This document shows positions 1 to 7,601 of a stretch of 64,000 bases of DNA, piece after piece; position 1 is the stretch's first letter; each line of letters begins with the position of its first letter. The translations under genes were made by a program, and so were the position numbers. This DNA comes from Mesorhizobium sp. NFR06 (GTDB lineage: Bacteria; Pseudomonadota; Alphaproteobacteria; Rhizobiales; Rhizobiaceae). The stretch lies in assembly GCF_900115245.1 (NCBI RefSeq), contig NZ_FOVT01000005.1, positions 1-64,000 of the forward strand, given 5' to 3'. The notes below the pieces were generated by a model. It made no database searches and had not been told where the DNA came from. It saw only the letters and a program-made list of their open reading frames with translations.

Positions 1-96
1 GCCGAGAGTCACCTTTACCGCGTTGTTGAGGAGTTCCACGCCACGCAGCATGCGGTCGCGCGCATCGCCGGCGAATTTGATTTCCTTGGCAGACAT
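1..96 (-). CDS. groEL: Chaperonin GroEL, N-terminal fragment
   Basis: The reverse strand encodes the first 32 residues of the 60-kDa chaperonin ([17 protein letters not shown]...), which then runs off the left edge of the window. GroEL forms the cytoplasmic double-ring folding chamber that works with GroES and ATP. It lies 46 nt downstream of groES on the same strand, the standard groESL operon, so it shares the CIRCE-controlled promoter. The N-terminus matches the alphaproteobacterial GroEL start closely. Only the N-terminal strand region is visible, so nothing can be said about the C-terminus or about which paralogue this is; rhizobia often carry several groESL operons. Confidence 0.93.
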   Translation of the reverse strand, partial: MSAKEIKFAGDARDRMLRGVELLNNAVKVTLG

Positions 97-142
97 GATG
101 TTCGTCCAGTCCTGTGTTGAGAGTGGGAGGCGCAGGGTATGG

Positions 143-460
143 TCAGGCGGCTTTTTTTGTAGCTGCTCCGGTCTTCTCGACGATGCCCATGATGTCGCTC
201 TCCTTCATGATCAGGAGGTCTTCGCCGTCGATCTTGACCACGGTCCCGGACCATTTGCCGAACAGGATGAGATCGCCTGCCTTGACGTCGAGGGGAACCA
301 GCTTGCCGCTTTCGTCGCGCGAACCTGGACCGACGGCGATCACCTCGCCTTCCTGCGGCTTTTCCTTCGCGGTGTCGGGAATGATGATCCCGCCTTTGGA
401 TTTCGAATCGCTTTCCGCGCGCCGGACGACGACGCGGTCATGAAGTGGCCGGAATTTCAT
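143..460 (-). CDS. groES: Co-chaperonin GroES
   Basis: A 105-residue GroES that caps the GroEL chamber during ATP-driven folding in the cytoplasm. It begins [14 protein letters not shown] and contains the family pattern [18 protein letters not shown] (mobile loop region) and the usual C-terminal [12 protein letters not shown]. An in-frame start 8 codons upstream exists, but the conserved GroES N-terminus begins at the methionine chosen here. It is first in the groESL operon, with groEL 46 nt downstream. A CIRCE element just upstream implies control by the HrcA repressor. Confidence 0.97.
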   Translation of the reverse strand: MKFRPLHDRVVVRRAESDSKSKGGIIIPDTAKEKPQEGEVIAVGPGSRDESGKLVPLDVKAGDLILFGKWSGTVVKIDGEDLLIMKESDIMGIVEKTGAATKKAA

Positions 461-513
461 TGGGGTCTTTCTGCGGCAGCGCACAGGGCTGCCACGTCAC
501 CAACATAGCCCGT

Positions 514-540
514 TTGGCACTCGAATGATAGGAGTGCCAA
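514..540. promoter_or_regulatory. CIRCE heat-shock operator (HrcA site)
   Basis: A perfect inverted repeat TTGGCACTC-N9-GAGTGCCAA lies about 55 nt upstream of the groES start. This is the CIRCE consensus, including the 9-nt spacer, bound by HrcA. It explains heat-shock control of the groES-groEL operon. Both arms are exact complements. Confidence 0.96.
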
Positions 541-942
541 AAATAATTACGTGGATGCCACTAACTATTTTGCCGATTATGTCATGCGAGGCGGAGAGAT
601 GGGAGATTGTATCGTTGGTTTCAAACGATTGTTTATCGCTTCATACCTGAGTTTTAAATCGATGCTGAAAATAAAATTCATGCCGTACCTTGTTCCAAAC
701 TTGATTGAAGCGCATATGAATAGCTCGTTGATTTGGCTTTTTGCGGTGGTCAGAGACCGCCATTCACCCCGAATTCTCGAATAGCGGCTCCATTGCGCCA
801 ATCCGGCGCGTATGCTGCTCCGTTCAAACCTGGAATGAACGCCGGCGCTGACCACGGATGTACTGGCGGCATCGGCATCGTTCCGGTTCGGATGGGAATG
901 ATGCAGGAGGCGCATCCGCCTGCTCCTGCGGAAATCGCAAAA
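541..942. other. Intergenic stretch without a recognised gene
   Basis: Between the CIRCE element and the first small ORF the sequence is locally AT-rich (about 550-730) and then returns to the genomic GC level. Open frames here lack convincing starts or family resemblance. The first small ORF could extend upstream in frame to 733, but the extension has no recognisable conservation. Nothing else is seen. Confidence 0.5.
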
Positions 943-1203
943 ATGGCCAGCCGTACCACACAGACCGTCGTCCATTTCTCCGCACCGTTCAGGTTGCCGG
1001 GTTTCGATACGGTGCAAGCGGCCGGCGACTATCGCGTCGAGCATGATGAGGAAGCGATCGAGGGTGCCTCCTGGCTTGCATGGCGACGTGTCGGCGCTTT
1101 CGTTCACTTGCCAGGCATCGGAATGCGCGGACCCACGCGGCAGATGGTGCCTATCGATTCGGCGGATCTCGATGCCGCACTCGAAAAGGATAAACAACTA
1201 TGA
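943..1203 (+). CDS. Small conserved hypothetical protein (86 aa), rhizobial type
   Basis: The frame encodes MASRTTQTVVHFSAPF followed by LPGFDTVQAAGDYRVEHDEE and ASWLAWRRVGAFVHLPG. The pattern 'T-V-x-F-x-x-PF-x-LPG-F...AG-x-Y-x-V-E-x-(D/E)EE-I-EG' resembles a short family often seen in Rhizobiales; function is unknown. No signal peptide or membrane segment is visible. Its stop overlaps the next start (ATGA), so the two are probably translationally coupled. The start is uncertain because no clear Shine-Dalgarno precedes 943; in-frame starts exist further upstream (for example near 838, 904 and 733). Confidence 0.6.
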   Translation: MASRTTQTVVHFSAPFRLPGFDTVQAAGDYRVEHDEEAIEGASWLAWRRVGAFVHLPGIGMRGPTRQMVPIDSADLDAALEKDKQL

Positions 1204-1502
1204 CTTATGCAAGCGCCCGCCAACCCGGCGCCCGCTCCATTCGGCCTGCCGCGGCAACCCACGTTTTTGCGGTAGGGCAAGCTGTCCGCTTGCGCGGCAA
1301 CTTCGGTACATTCCCGACGACGGCGGAAGTCTACCGCATCACCGGTACGCTCCCGCCGAGGGGAGGTTCTCCGCAATACCGCATCCGAAACGCCGGTGAA
1401 CGTCATGAGCGGGTGACGACACAGGACAGCCTCGAACCGGTCCGGCCTTCGCAGTCCGGTGACCATGCAACCCTGATCGAAAGGACATTCGGCCATGACT
1501 AA
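1200..1502 (+). CDS. Small conserved hypothetical protein (100 aa)
   Basis: The product carries a central stretch (FAVGQAVRLRG..., VYRITGTLPPRGGSPQYRIR, then HERVTTQDSLEP) resembling short rhizobial proteins that may form a small beta-barrel; this is an impression from pattern only. It is hydrophilic with no signal peptide. The start overlaps the previous stop by 4 nt and the end overlaps the next gene by 8 nt, so the three small genes probably form one coupled operon. Function unknown. Confidence 0.65.
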   Translation: MTYASARQPGARSIRPAAATHVFAVGQAVRLRGNFGTFPTTAEVYRITGTLPPRGGSPQYRIRNAGERHERVTTQDSLEPVRPSQSGDHATLIERTFGHD

Positions 1503-1638
1503 GGGACAAAAACGCAGCAATCGCGAGATCAGGAAGCCGAAACAGGAAAAGACACCGGCCAAGCCTGAAAGCGGACTGGGTAACACAACCAAGCTTGCCG
1601 CGAACGCCAACGCTCCGGTTGGCAAAGGCAGGCATTGA
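1495..1638 (+). CDS. Very small basic protein (47 aa)
   Basis: A 47-residue lysine/arginine-rich peptide starting MTKGQKRSNREIRKPKQEK and ending in GKGRH. It overlaps the preceding gene by 8 nt in another frame. Short, basic, probably disordered proteins with this 'KGQ-K-R-S-N-R-E-x-(R/K)KPK' start are common in Bradyrhizobium and Mesorhizobium; the function is not known. The composition would fit nucleic-acid binding, which is inference only. Confidence 0.6.
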   Translation: MTKGQKRSNREIRKPKQEKTPAKPESGLGNTTKLAANANAPVGKGRH

Positions 1639-1801
1639 CGCTACTGCCGCGGCCCGCGGTGCGTGATGTCCTTCGAGGCGGTCGCGGCGCTGCGCTCTGC
1701 TGGGCATGCTGCGCGCAGGCTGGAAGACGGCATGCCGGAATGGAAAGCGGCCAGCGCCTGCCGGTGGAAATGGCCGCCTGATCGTGTGGCTAAACGCATA
1801 A

Positions 1802-3787
1802 TCAGCGCTCGGGCAATCCCGCCAGCTTCAGGGCTTCGACGACCCGGTCTGCCCAGTCCGGCATGTGCCGAAAGACGGGCAGCGACCTATATCGCTCGAT
1901 CGTGAAATCGGGCTGGGCGGTGAGCAGCTTTTGCGCGGCCCACCGGGCGGTCTCCAGGTCGCCGCTCATCGCCGCCCATGTTGTGAGATACCGATAGGAC
2001 ATGATGATGTCGGGATGGGCTGCGATAACCTCGCGCGCGATCGCCACGGCCCGGGAGAGAGAACCCGCCATGGCCATCGAGGATGCCATTCCCAGTCGCA
2101 TCGCGAATGCGAACGGATCCATCGGGCTCAATGTCATCGCCCGCTGGAACCGTTCCGGCGCGCTGGCGGCTTCGCCGGTGTAAATCGCGATCCAGCCACG
2201 CCGTGCCCATGCCCATGCATTGTTCGGATCGAGCGTGAGCGCCTTTTCGATGAAGGTGGCGGCGCGTTCCTGGTCGCCGCACATGCTCAATGCCGAGCCG
2301 GCAGCGGTCAACGCGGTTGGATCATCGCCGATCGAGCCCGCTGCTTCGACAGCCGCACGCGCTTTTTTCAGTTCGCTTTCCGGGTGCTCCGCCCACAGAT
2401 ATGCGGCGTTCGAGGCGTGGCACCAGGCCAGCAGCGCATGGGCGCGTCCATAGCACGGATCGACTGCGATCGCTTTCTTGAGCAGCTCTATCGCTTGGTC
2501 GTTGGTGTCCTTGCGGCGGCCCCAAATGTTCGGATAGGCGCGCATGACGATATCGTAGGCCCGCAGGCTGGTTGGCGGCTTGCGCTTGGCCAGCTCGATT
2601 TCGGCACCGCGGATGGCTGGATGGATGGCGCCCGCCACCTGCGCCGCGATCCTGTCCTGAAACTCGAAAACGGCTTCGATCGCGCCCTCGTAGCGCTCGG
2701 ACCATAATTGTGCCCGCGTCTCGGCATCGACCAGCTGGACCGAAATGCGCAGCTGGTTGCCGCCCCGCCGAACGGTGCCTTCGACGACGTAATTGACGCC
2801 GAGTTCCCTGCCCACCTCACGCACGTCGACGAAGCGTCCCTTGTAGGTGAACGCGGACTGCCGCGCGATGACGAAGAAGGCGCGGACGCGCGAAAGCGCG
2901 GCGGTGATTTCCTCGACGACGCCGTCGGCGAAATACTCGTCGTCCGCCCCGCCAAGATTGTCGAAGGGCATCACCGCCACCGAGGGCTGGTCATGCGGCC
3001 GCGCCGCCATGGAGATAGGCTGATGCGGCGCTTGCGCCGACGCGGTCAGGCGATGCCCACCGCGCGTTTGCAGCGCCGCCGCCAGCGCGTTGGTCTGTGC
3101 CTCGGGCTCGACAGCCAGGTGCTTCCTCAGCAGCGCGCGGCAGGATTCGAACTGGCGTAGGGCCGCGTTTTCGTGGCCCCGGGCGGCGTAGATGCGCATC
3201 AATGTCCTATGGGCCGGCTCCGCGGTCGGATCCGAGGCGAGCAGCCTTTCCGCGAGCCGTTCGCAGGCCGCTTCATCCGCGGATCCAGTTTCGGGCAGCG
3301 CGAGGCTCAGGCGTTCCACCAGTTGCAGCGCCTTCTGCCGGTACCTGACCTGATATGGGCTGAACCATTCATCCAGGCCGTCGGGAATGACTTCGCCCGC
3401 AAGGACGTCGCCACGGTAAAGCTCGGCGGCGAGGGCGAGGTCCGCCGTTCCGCTCTCGGCGAGCTTGCGCTCGAAGAGCCAGAGATCGGCTTCGTCCGGG
3501 CCTGCAGTCAGCGCGACCGTTTCTTGATCTCCCTCGAGGGAAATGGCTGCATTGCCACCGGCGGGAAACCATCGCCTGATGTCGGCAAGGGCCTGGCGCA
3601 GGCTGTTTCGCGACTGCGCGTCGCCTCGTCCCGGCCAAAACCCTTCGGCAAGCAATTCGCGATGGTGGCCCCGGCGGCCCGCCAGGACCAGGGCGGCAAA
3701 GAGCAGCGCGGATTTGCGTGTTGCGAACCGGACAGGCTGCCCATCCGCCGAAGTCACTTCGAGACCGCCAAGCAACCGGATGCGCAC
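1802..3787 (-). CDS. SARP/BTAD-like transcriptional regulator with TolB-like and TPR regions
   Basis: A 661-residue putative cytoplasmic regulator. Residues 1-95 look like an OmpR/SARP-type winged helix (MRIRLLGGLEV..., RKSALLFAALVLAGRRGHHR, QALADIRRWFP). Residues about 100-240 resemble a bacterial transcriptional activation domain with TPR character. Residues about 258-375 (SVAVMPFDNLGGADDEYFAD...) match the TolB/FlgO-like module found in adenylate-cyclase-type TPR proteins. The rest is TPR-like helices (IELLKKAIAVDP, FIEKALTLDPNNAWAW). It is transcribed divergently from a DUF1127-like gene, and direct repeats of SARP spacing lie in the shared intergenic region. The target pathway is unknown. 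Confidence 0.82.
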   Translation of the reverse strand: MRIRLLGGLEVTSADGQPVRFATRKSALLFAALVLAGRRGHHRELLAEGFWPGRGDAQSRNSLRQALADIRRWFPAGGNAAISLEGDQETVALTAGPDEADLWLFERKLAESGTADLALAAELYRGDVLAGEVIPDGLDEWFSPYQVRYRQKALQLVERLSLALPETGSADEAACERLAERLLASDPTAEPAHRTLMRIYAARGHENAALRQFESCRALLRKHLAVEPEAQTNALAAALQTRGGHRLTASAQAPHQPISMAARPHDQPSVAVMPFDNLGGADDEYFADGVVEEITAALSRVRAFFVIARQSAFTYKGRFVDVREVGRELGVNYVVEGTVRRGGNQLRISVQLVDAETRAQLWSERYEGAIEAVFEFQDRIAAQVAGAIHPAIRGAEIELAKRKPPTSLRAYDIVMRAYPNIWGRRKDTNDQAIELLKKAIAVDPCYGRAHALLAWCHASNAAYLWAEHPESELKKARAAVEAAGSIGDDPTALTAAGSALSMCGDQERAATFIEKALTLDPNNAWAWARRGWIAIYTGEAASAPERFQRAMTLSPMDPFAFAMRLGMASSMAMAGSLSRAVAIAREVIAAHPDIIMSYRYLTTWAAMSGDLETARWAAQKLLTAQPDFTIERYRSLPVFRHMPDWADRVVEALKLAGLPER

Positions 3788-3838
3788 GACGCCCCTCCGA
3801 ATTTCGAACGCATCGGCACAATAACATTTTTGCCGGTC

Positions 3839-3891
3839 GATTTAACGCGGATTTAACGGCGGTCGGCCGGCCGTCTCCTCGACGGTTAACG
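3839..3891. promoter_or_regulatory. Direct repeats of 11-bp periodicity upstream of the SARP-like regulator
   Basis: GATTTAACG occurs at 3839-3847 and again at 3850-3858, exactly 11 bp apart, with a degenerate third copy GGTTAACG at 3884-3891. SARP-family winged helices typically bind direct repeats on an 11-bp period near the -35 region, so this is a candidate autoregulatory or divergent operator. It has not been tested. Confidence 0.45.
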
Positions 3892-3959
3892 CCTGTCTGA
3901 ACAACTGCAAATCACCGCAGTGGCAAGCTCCGGGCGTAACCTGGAACGGGAGAGCAAAA

Positions 3960-4202
3960 ATGGCTCGCACGGAAACTCACGCTAAGGCCAATGCATGGAA
4001 ACCCTGGCCGCTCGAGGCAGCGTCGCAAGGCATGGCTATGGTGGTGGCTGCCTTCACGGCCTGGCGGACGGCCGCTGCAGGACGCAGGGCGTTGGCAGAC
4101 ATGACACCCGATCAGTTGAAGGACATCGGCTGTCCGGAGCCAGCCAGACCTACGTTATTCCTCAGGGTCGGGCTGATGACCGACCTGATGTCAATGAGGT
4201 AG
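3960..4202 (+). CDS. DUF1127-like small protein (80 aa)
   Basis: The C-terminal half contains RRALADMTPDQLKDIGCPEP, the arginine-rich helix plus 'L-x-D-I-G' motif typical of DUF1127 proteins, short regulators often linked in alphaproteobacteria to RNA turnover and phosphate/carbon metabolism. A good Shine-Dalgarno (GGAGAG) precedes the ATG. It is divergent from the SARP-like regulator and may be its target. The role here is unknown. Confidence 0.7.
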   Translation: MARTETHAKANAWKPWPLEAASQGMAMVVAAFTAWRTAAAGRRALADMTPDQLKDIGCPEPARPTLFLRVGLMTDLMSMR

Positions 4203-4374
4203 TAACGAGACGACCGCTTGCGCGGCGCCGCGTCCCGACGCCGGTTTCGGATCGGCGTCGGGGGTAGGGCGCAAGGCTTGTGGCGGCGTGCCGGCAGCAT
4301 CGAACTCGAACGTGCCACCGCATCGACAAGCTGGTATGTTCCTCGACGCTTTCTTAACCGGGCGGAGGGTCAAA

Positions 4375-5097
4375 ATGTCTGCGCGTTTGTATTCGCTCTT
4401 GTTGATATTTCTTTTGGCGGCATCCAGCGCCTTCTCGGAGACGCTGAAGCTTCCGGACAACCTGACCGGATTCAGTTCCCCCTCCGGAGAGGGTTTTCTT
4501 GCCGAGAGCACGGCGAAGGAAGCCTATTTTCCTCTCGCGAGCAACTTTCTCACACAAAAGACGCAGGCTTATTGCGGCGTGGCCAGCATCGTCATGGTGC
4601 TGAATGCGCTCAACGTTCCGGCGCCCGCGGTGCCCGAATACGAACCCTATAGAACGTTCACACAGGATAATGTCCTGAACGAGCGCACGGAGGCCATTCT
4701 TCCTCGCCAGGTCCTGGACAAGCAGGGGATGACGCTCGACCAGATCGGGGCCATCCTTTCCACGCAGCCGATCAAGGCCGAGGTCCGCCATGCGTCGGAG
4801 GTCGGCCCTGAGCAGTTCCGGACCCAGGCCAGTGCCTTCCTTTCCAAACCCGGACACTTCGTCATCGTCAACTATTTGCGCAAGGCGATGGGCCAGGAAA
4901 AGGGCGGGCATATATCCCCGCTAGCCGCTTACGACGAGAAAGCGGACAGGTTCCTGATCCTCGATGTCGCTCGTTACAAATATCCGCCGGTGTGGGTGAA
5001 AACGGCCGACCTGTTCGCAGCGATGAACACGGTCGACAGCGACAACCAGAACAGAACCCGCGGATACGTGCTGATATCGTCCCCTTCGGGACAGTAA
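4375..5097 (+). CDS. Secreted phytochelatin synthase-like protein
   Basis: A 240-residue member of the phytochelatin synthase (papain-like, clan CA) family. Residues 1-21 form a signal peptide (MSARLYSLLLIFLLAASSAF), pointing to the periplasm. The catalytic triad is in place: Cys67 in TQAYCGVAS, His179 in KGGHISPLAAY and Asp197 in ILDVARYKY. Bacterial short forms lack the plant C-terminal sensor domain and usually act mainly as glutathione gamma-Glu-Cys hydrolases, with weak or no phytochelatin synthesis. The start was chosen because GGAGGG lies 6-9 nt upstream and the signal peptide begins there; a frame extension of 29 codons is rejected. It may serve metal tolerance or glutathione turnover. 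Confidence 0.88.
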   Translation: MSARLYSLLLIFLLAASSAFSETLKLPDNLTGFSSPSGEGFLAESTAKEAYFPLASNFLTQKTQAYCGVASIVMVLNALNVPAPAVPEYEPYRTFTQDNVLNERTEAILPRQVLDKQGMTLDQIGAILSTQPIKAEVRHASEVGPEQFRTQASAFLSKPGHFVIVNYLRKAMGQEKGGHISPLAAYDEKADRFLILDVARYKYPPVWVKTADLFAAMNTVDSDNQNRTRGYVLISSPSGQ

Positions 5098-5228
5098 TTC
5101 AACCGAACCTGCCGCGGACAGCGCCCGAAGCGGACACGCCTCTCATACCTTGCGCAAGTCGATGGGCGCGTTCGCGGTGTAGCCCGCCCGATCACAGGCG
5201 AGCTGTGGCAATTGCGCCGCCATAAGCC

Positions 5229-5798
5229 TCAGTCCTTGGCGCGCTCGACATAGGAGCCGTCGGCAGTCATCACCACCACGCGGGTGCCGGCGGAGATATG
5301 CGGCGGCACGGCGGTGCGCACGCCGTTGGAAAGCAAGGCCGGCTTGTAGGAGGAAGACGCGGTCTGGCCCTTGGTGACCGGTTCGGTCTCGACCACTTCG
5401 AAGGTGGCGCGCTGCGGCAGCACCAGCGAGATCGGCACGCCGTTGAACTGCGCCAGCTGCACGGCCATGCCTTCCTGAAGATAGGGCGCCATGTCGCCGA
5501 CCACGCTTTCCGGGGCCACGACCTGGTCGTAGCTTTCCGGGTTCATGAAATGAAAGCCTTCGCCATCGGAATAGAGGAAGGTGTGCTCGCGCTCCTCGAC
5601 ATAGGCGCGCTCGACCATTTCGGTCGTGCGGTAGCGCTCTGAAACCTTCACCCCGTCGCCGATGCGGCGCATGTCGAGCTGGGTCACCGGCGTGCCCTTG
5701 CCAGGGTGGATATTTTCGGCAAAGAGGATGACATAGAGCTTGCCGTCCTTATCGACGACGTTGCCTTTGCGTAAGGAACTGGCGATGACCTTGACCAC
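5229..5798 (-). CDS. efp: Translation elongation factor P
   Basis: A 189-residue EF-P that relieves ribosome stalling at polyproline stretches. It has the KOW-like N-terminal domain and two OB domains with the signature around YVERAKD at the C-terminus. Lys34 sits in the loop HPGKGTPV, the position that EpmA beta-lysylates. The divergent neighbour is epmA itself, separated by about 130 nt, so modification enzyme and substrate are encoded side by side. Length and sequence are typical. Confidence 0.97.
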   Translation of the reverse strand: MVKVIASSLRKGNVVDKDGKLYVILFAENIHPGKGTPVTQLDMRRIGDGVKVSERYRTTEMVERAYVEEREHTFLYSDGEGFHFMNPESYDQVVAPESVVGDMAPYLQEGMAVQLAQFNGVPISLVLPQRATFEVVETEPVTKGQTASSSYKPALLSNGVRTAVPPHISAGTRVVVMTADGSYVERAKD

Positions 5799-5927
5799 GG
5801 TATTCTATCCCATTCGAGTTTTTCGGCCTGCAGGCGTCGATTTCCGCGAAGCGGCGACGGCGGCTATCGCCTGCGCCCTAGCGCATCTTGCATCGAACCG
5901 CCAGTGTTCGGCGCGATTTTCCTGCCC

Positions 5928-6974
5928 ATGACCGCCGCTTCGCCCTGGTGGACGCCTCACGTCCATGCCGATCGCCGCCCGCGGCTGATGGCGCGCAACG
6001 CCATCGCCGCCGCCCTTCGCTGCTGGTTCGCCGAACGCGATTTCGTCGAGGTGACGACCTCCGCGCTGCAGGTTTCGCCCGGCAACGAGGCGCATCTCGC
6101 CGCCTTCGCTACCGAGGCGATCGGCCCCGACGCGTCGCGCCGGCCGCTCTATCTCCACACCTCGCCGGAATTCGCCTGCAAGAAGCTGCTTGCCGCCGGC
6201 GAGGAACGCATCTTCAGCCTCGGCGCAGTCTGGCGCAACCGCGAGCGTGGCCCGCTGCACCATCCCGAATTCACCATGCTCGAATGGTACCGCGTCGGCG
6301 AGACCTACGAGCGCCTGATGGATGACTGCGCCGAATTCCTGGCGTTCGCGGCGGAAAAGGCCGGCGCCAGAAGCTTCCGGTTTCGTGGTCGCGAGGCCGA
6401 CCCGTTCGCTGAGCCGGAGCGGCTGAGCGTGGCCGAAGCCTTTACGCGCCATGCCGGCATCGACCTCCTGGCGACCGTGTCGGTCGATGGCGGCACAGAC
6501 CGCGACGCGCTTCACGACGCGCTGCGCGGTGCCGGACTGCGCGCCGCGCCCGACGACAATTGGGCCGACCTGTTCAGCCGGGTGATGGTCGAGAAAATTG
6601 AGCCGGCGCTCGGGCAGGGGCGGGCCACCATTCTTTACGGCTACCCGATTTCGGAGGCAGCGCTGGCCCGGCCGAGCGCGCGGGATCCGCGCGTTGCCGA
6701 GCGCTTCGAGCTCTATTGCTGCGGCGTCGAGCTCGCCAACGCTTTTGGCGAGCTCACCGATCCGGCCGAGCAGCGGCGCCGCTTCATCGCCGAGATGGAC
6801 GAGAAGGAGCGCATCTATGGCGAGCGCTACCCGCTGGACGAGGATTTCCTCGCCGCTCTTGCCATCATGCCGCAGTCCAGTGGCTCGGCCCTCGGCTTCG
6901 ACAGGCTGGTGATGCTGGCGACGGGCGCCACCAGAATCGAAGATGTGATCTGGGCACCCGTGGCAGAGCCCTAA
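5928..6974 (+). CDS. epmA: EF-P lysine aminoacylase EpmA (PoxA/GenX)
   Basis: A 348-residue class II lysyl-tRNA synthetase paralogue without the anticodon-binding domain. It attaches (R)-beta-lysine to EF-P Lys34. Motif 2 (AVWRNRERGPLHHPEFTMLE) and motif 3 (GSALGFDRLVMLATG) are visible, with HTSPEFACKKLL before motif 2. It is divergent from efp. ATG 5928 was chosen because the family N-terminus (SPWWTPHVHADRRP) follows directly; an 8-codon extension is possible. The lysine 2,3-aminomutase partner EpmB is not in this window. Confidence 0.93.
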   Translation: MTAASPWWTPHVHADRRPRLMARNAIAAALRCWFAERDFVEVTTSALQVSPGNEAHLAAFATEAIGPDASRRPLYLHTSPEFACKKLLAAGEERIFSLGAVWRNRERGPLHHPEFTMLEWYRVGETYERLMDDCAEFLAFAAEKAGARSFRFRGREADPFAEPERLSVAEAFTRHAGIDLLATVSVDGGTDRDALHDALRGAGLRAAPDDNWADLFSRVMVEKIEPALGQGRATILYGYPISEAALARPSARDPRVAERFELYCCGVELANAFGELTDPAEQRRRFIAEMDEKERIYGERYPLDEDFLAALAIMPQSSGSALGFDRLVMLATGATRIEDVIWAPVAEP

Positions 6975-6998
6975 TTGCCGGCCGCCAGCAGGTGCGAC

Positions 6999-7415
6999 CT
7001 AATGCGCGAACACCTGCTCCAGCGATCGAAATCCCTTGAATTCGAGGGCGTTGCCCGAAGGGTCGCGGATGAAAAGCGTCGCCTGTTCGCCGGGCTCGCC
7101 CTTGAAGCGCACCATCGGCCGCTCCAACCAGTCTATGTCGGAGTGGGCTTCGAGCCGCGCGGCGAGCCGTTCCCATTCATCCATCAAAAGCACAGCGCCG
7201 AAATGCGGAATCGGCACCGCAACGCCGTCGACCTTGCCGTCATGGGCAGCCTCGGCCGCCTGCGGCCGCAAATGCGCCGACATCTGGTGGCCAAAGAGGT
7301 CGAAATCGACCCAGGTCGCGGACGAGCGGCCGATCGCGCAGCCCAGCACCTCGCCATAGAAAGCACGGGTTTCGTCGAGATCACGGACCGGGAAGGCGAG
7401 GTGGAAGAGCGTCAT
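6999..7415 (-). CDS. VOC (glyoxalase/bleomycin resistance) family protein
   Basis: A 138-residue vicinal-oxygen-chelate protein starting MTLFHLAFPVRDLDETRAFY, the classic first beta-alpha-beta-beta module, with WVDFDLFGHQMSAH (likely metal-ligand region) and a C-terminal TLFIRDPSGNALEFKGF in which the Glu is a usual metal ligand. Family members include dioxygenases, isomerases and resistance proteins; the substrate cannot be read. It is convergent with epmA. The same frame runs on upstream for another 500 codons, but that is antisense to pmbA. Confidence 0.87.
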   Translation of the reverse strand: MTLFHLAFPVRDLDETRAFYGEVLGCAIGRSSATWVDFDLFGHQMSAHLRPQAAEAAHDGKVDGVAVPIPHFGAVLLMDEWERLAARLEAHSDIDWLERPMVRFKGEPGEQATLFIRDPSGNALEFKGFRSLEQVFAH

Positions 7416-7501
7416 GCGAGAACTCCGGATAGACAAGGTGCTGCAAGCGGCCGTTCCAGCCGCTTTGGGGCGATTTGGTCGCGGCATCCTGATTGGCCTT
7501 C

Positions 7502-7531
7502 GCCCATTGCACAAGCGCCCATTGCACAAGC
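7502..7531. repeat. 15-bp tandem duplication
   Basis: The unit GCCCATTGCACAAGC occurs twice in direct succession (7502-7516 and 7517-7531) in the intergenic region upstream of pmbA. It may be a recent slippage event. No function is apparent. Confidence 0.9.
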
Positions 7532-7601
7532 GACGACGGAACAATAGATGGTGCGGCAGCGTCCTTCCTCCAGGGCCGCTTGGACAAACAGGAACAACCG
7601 C

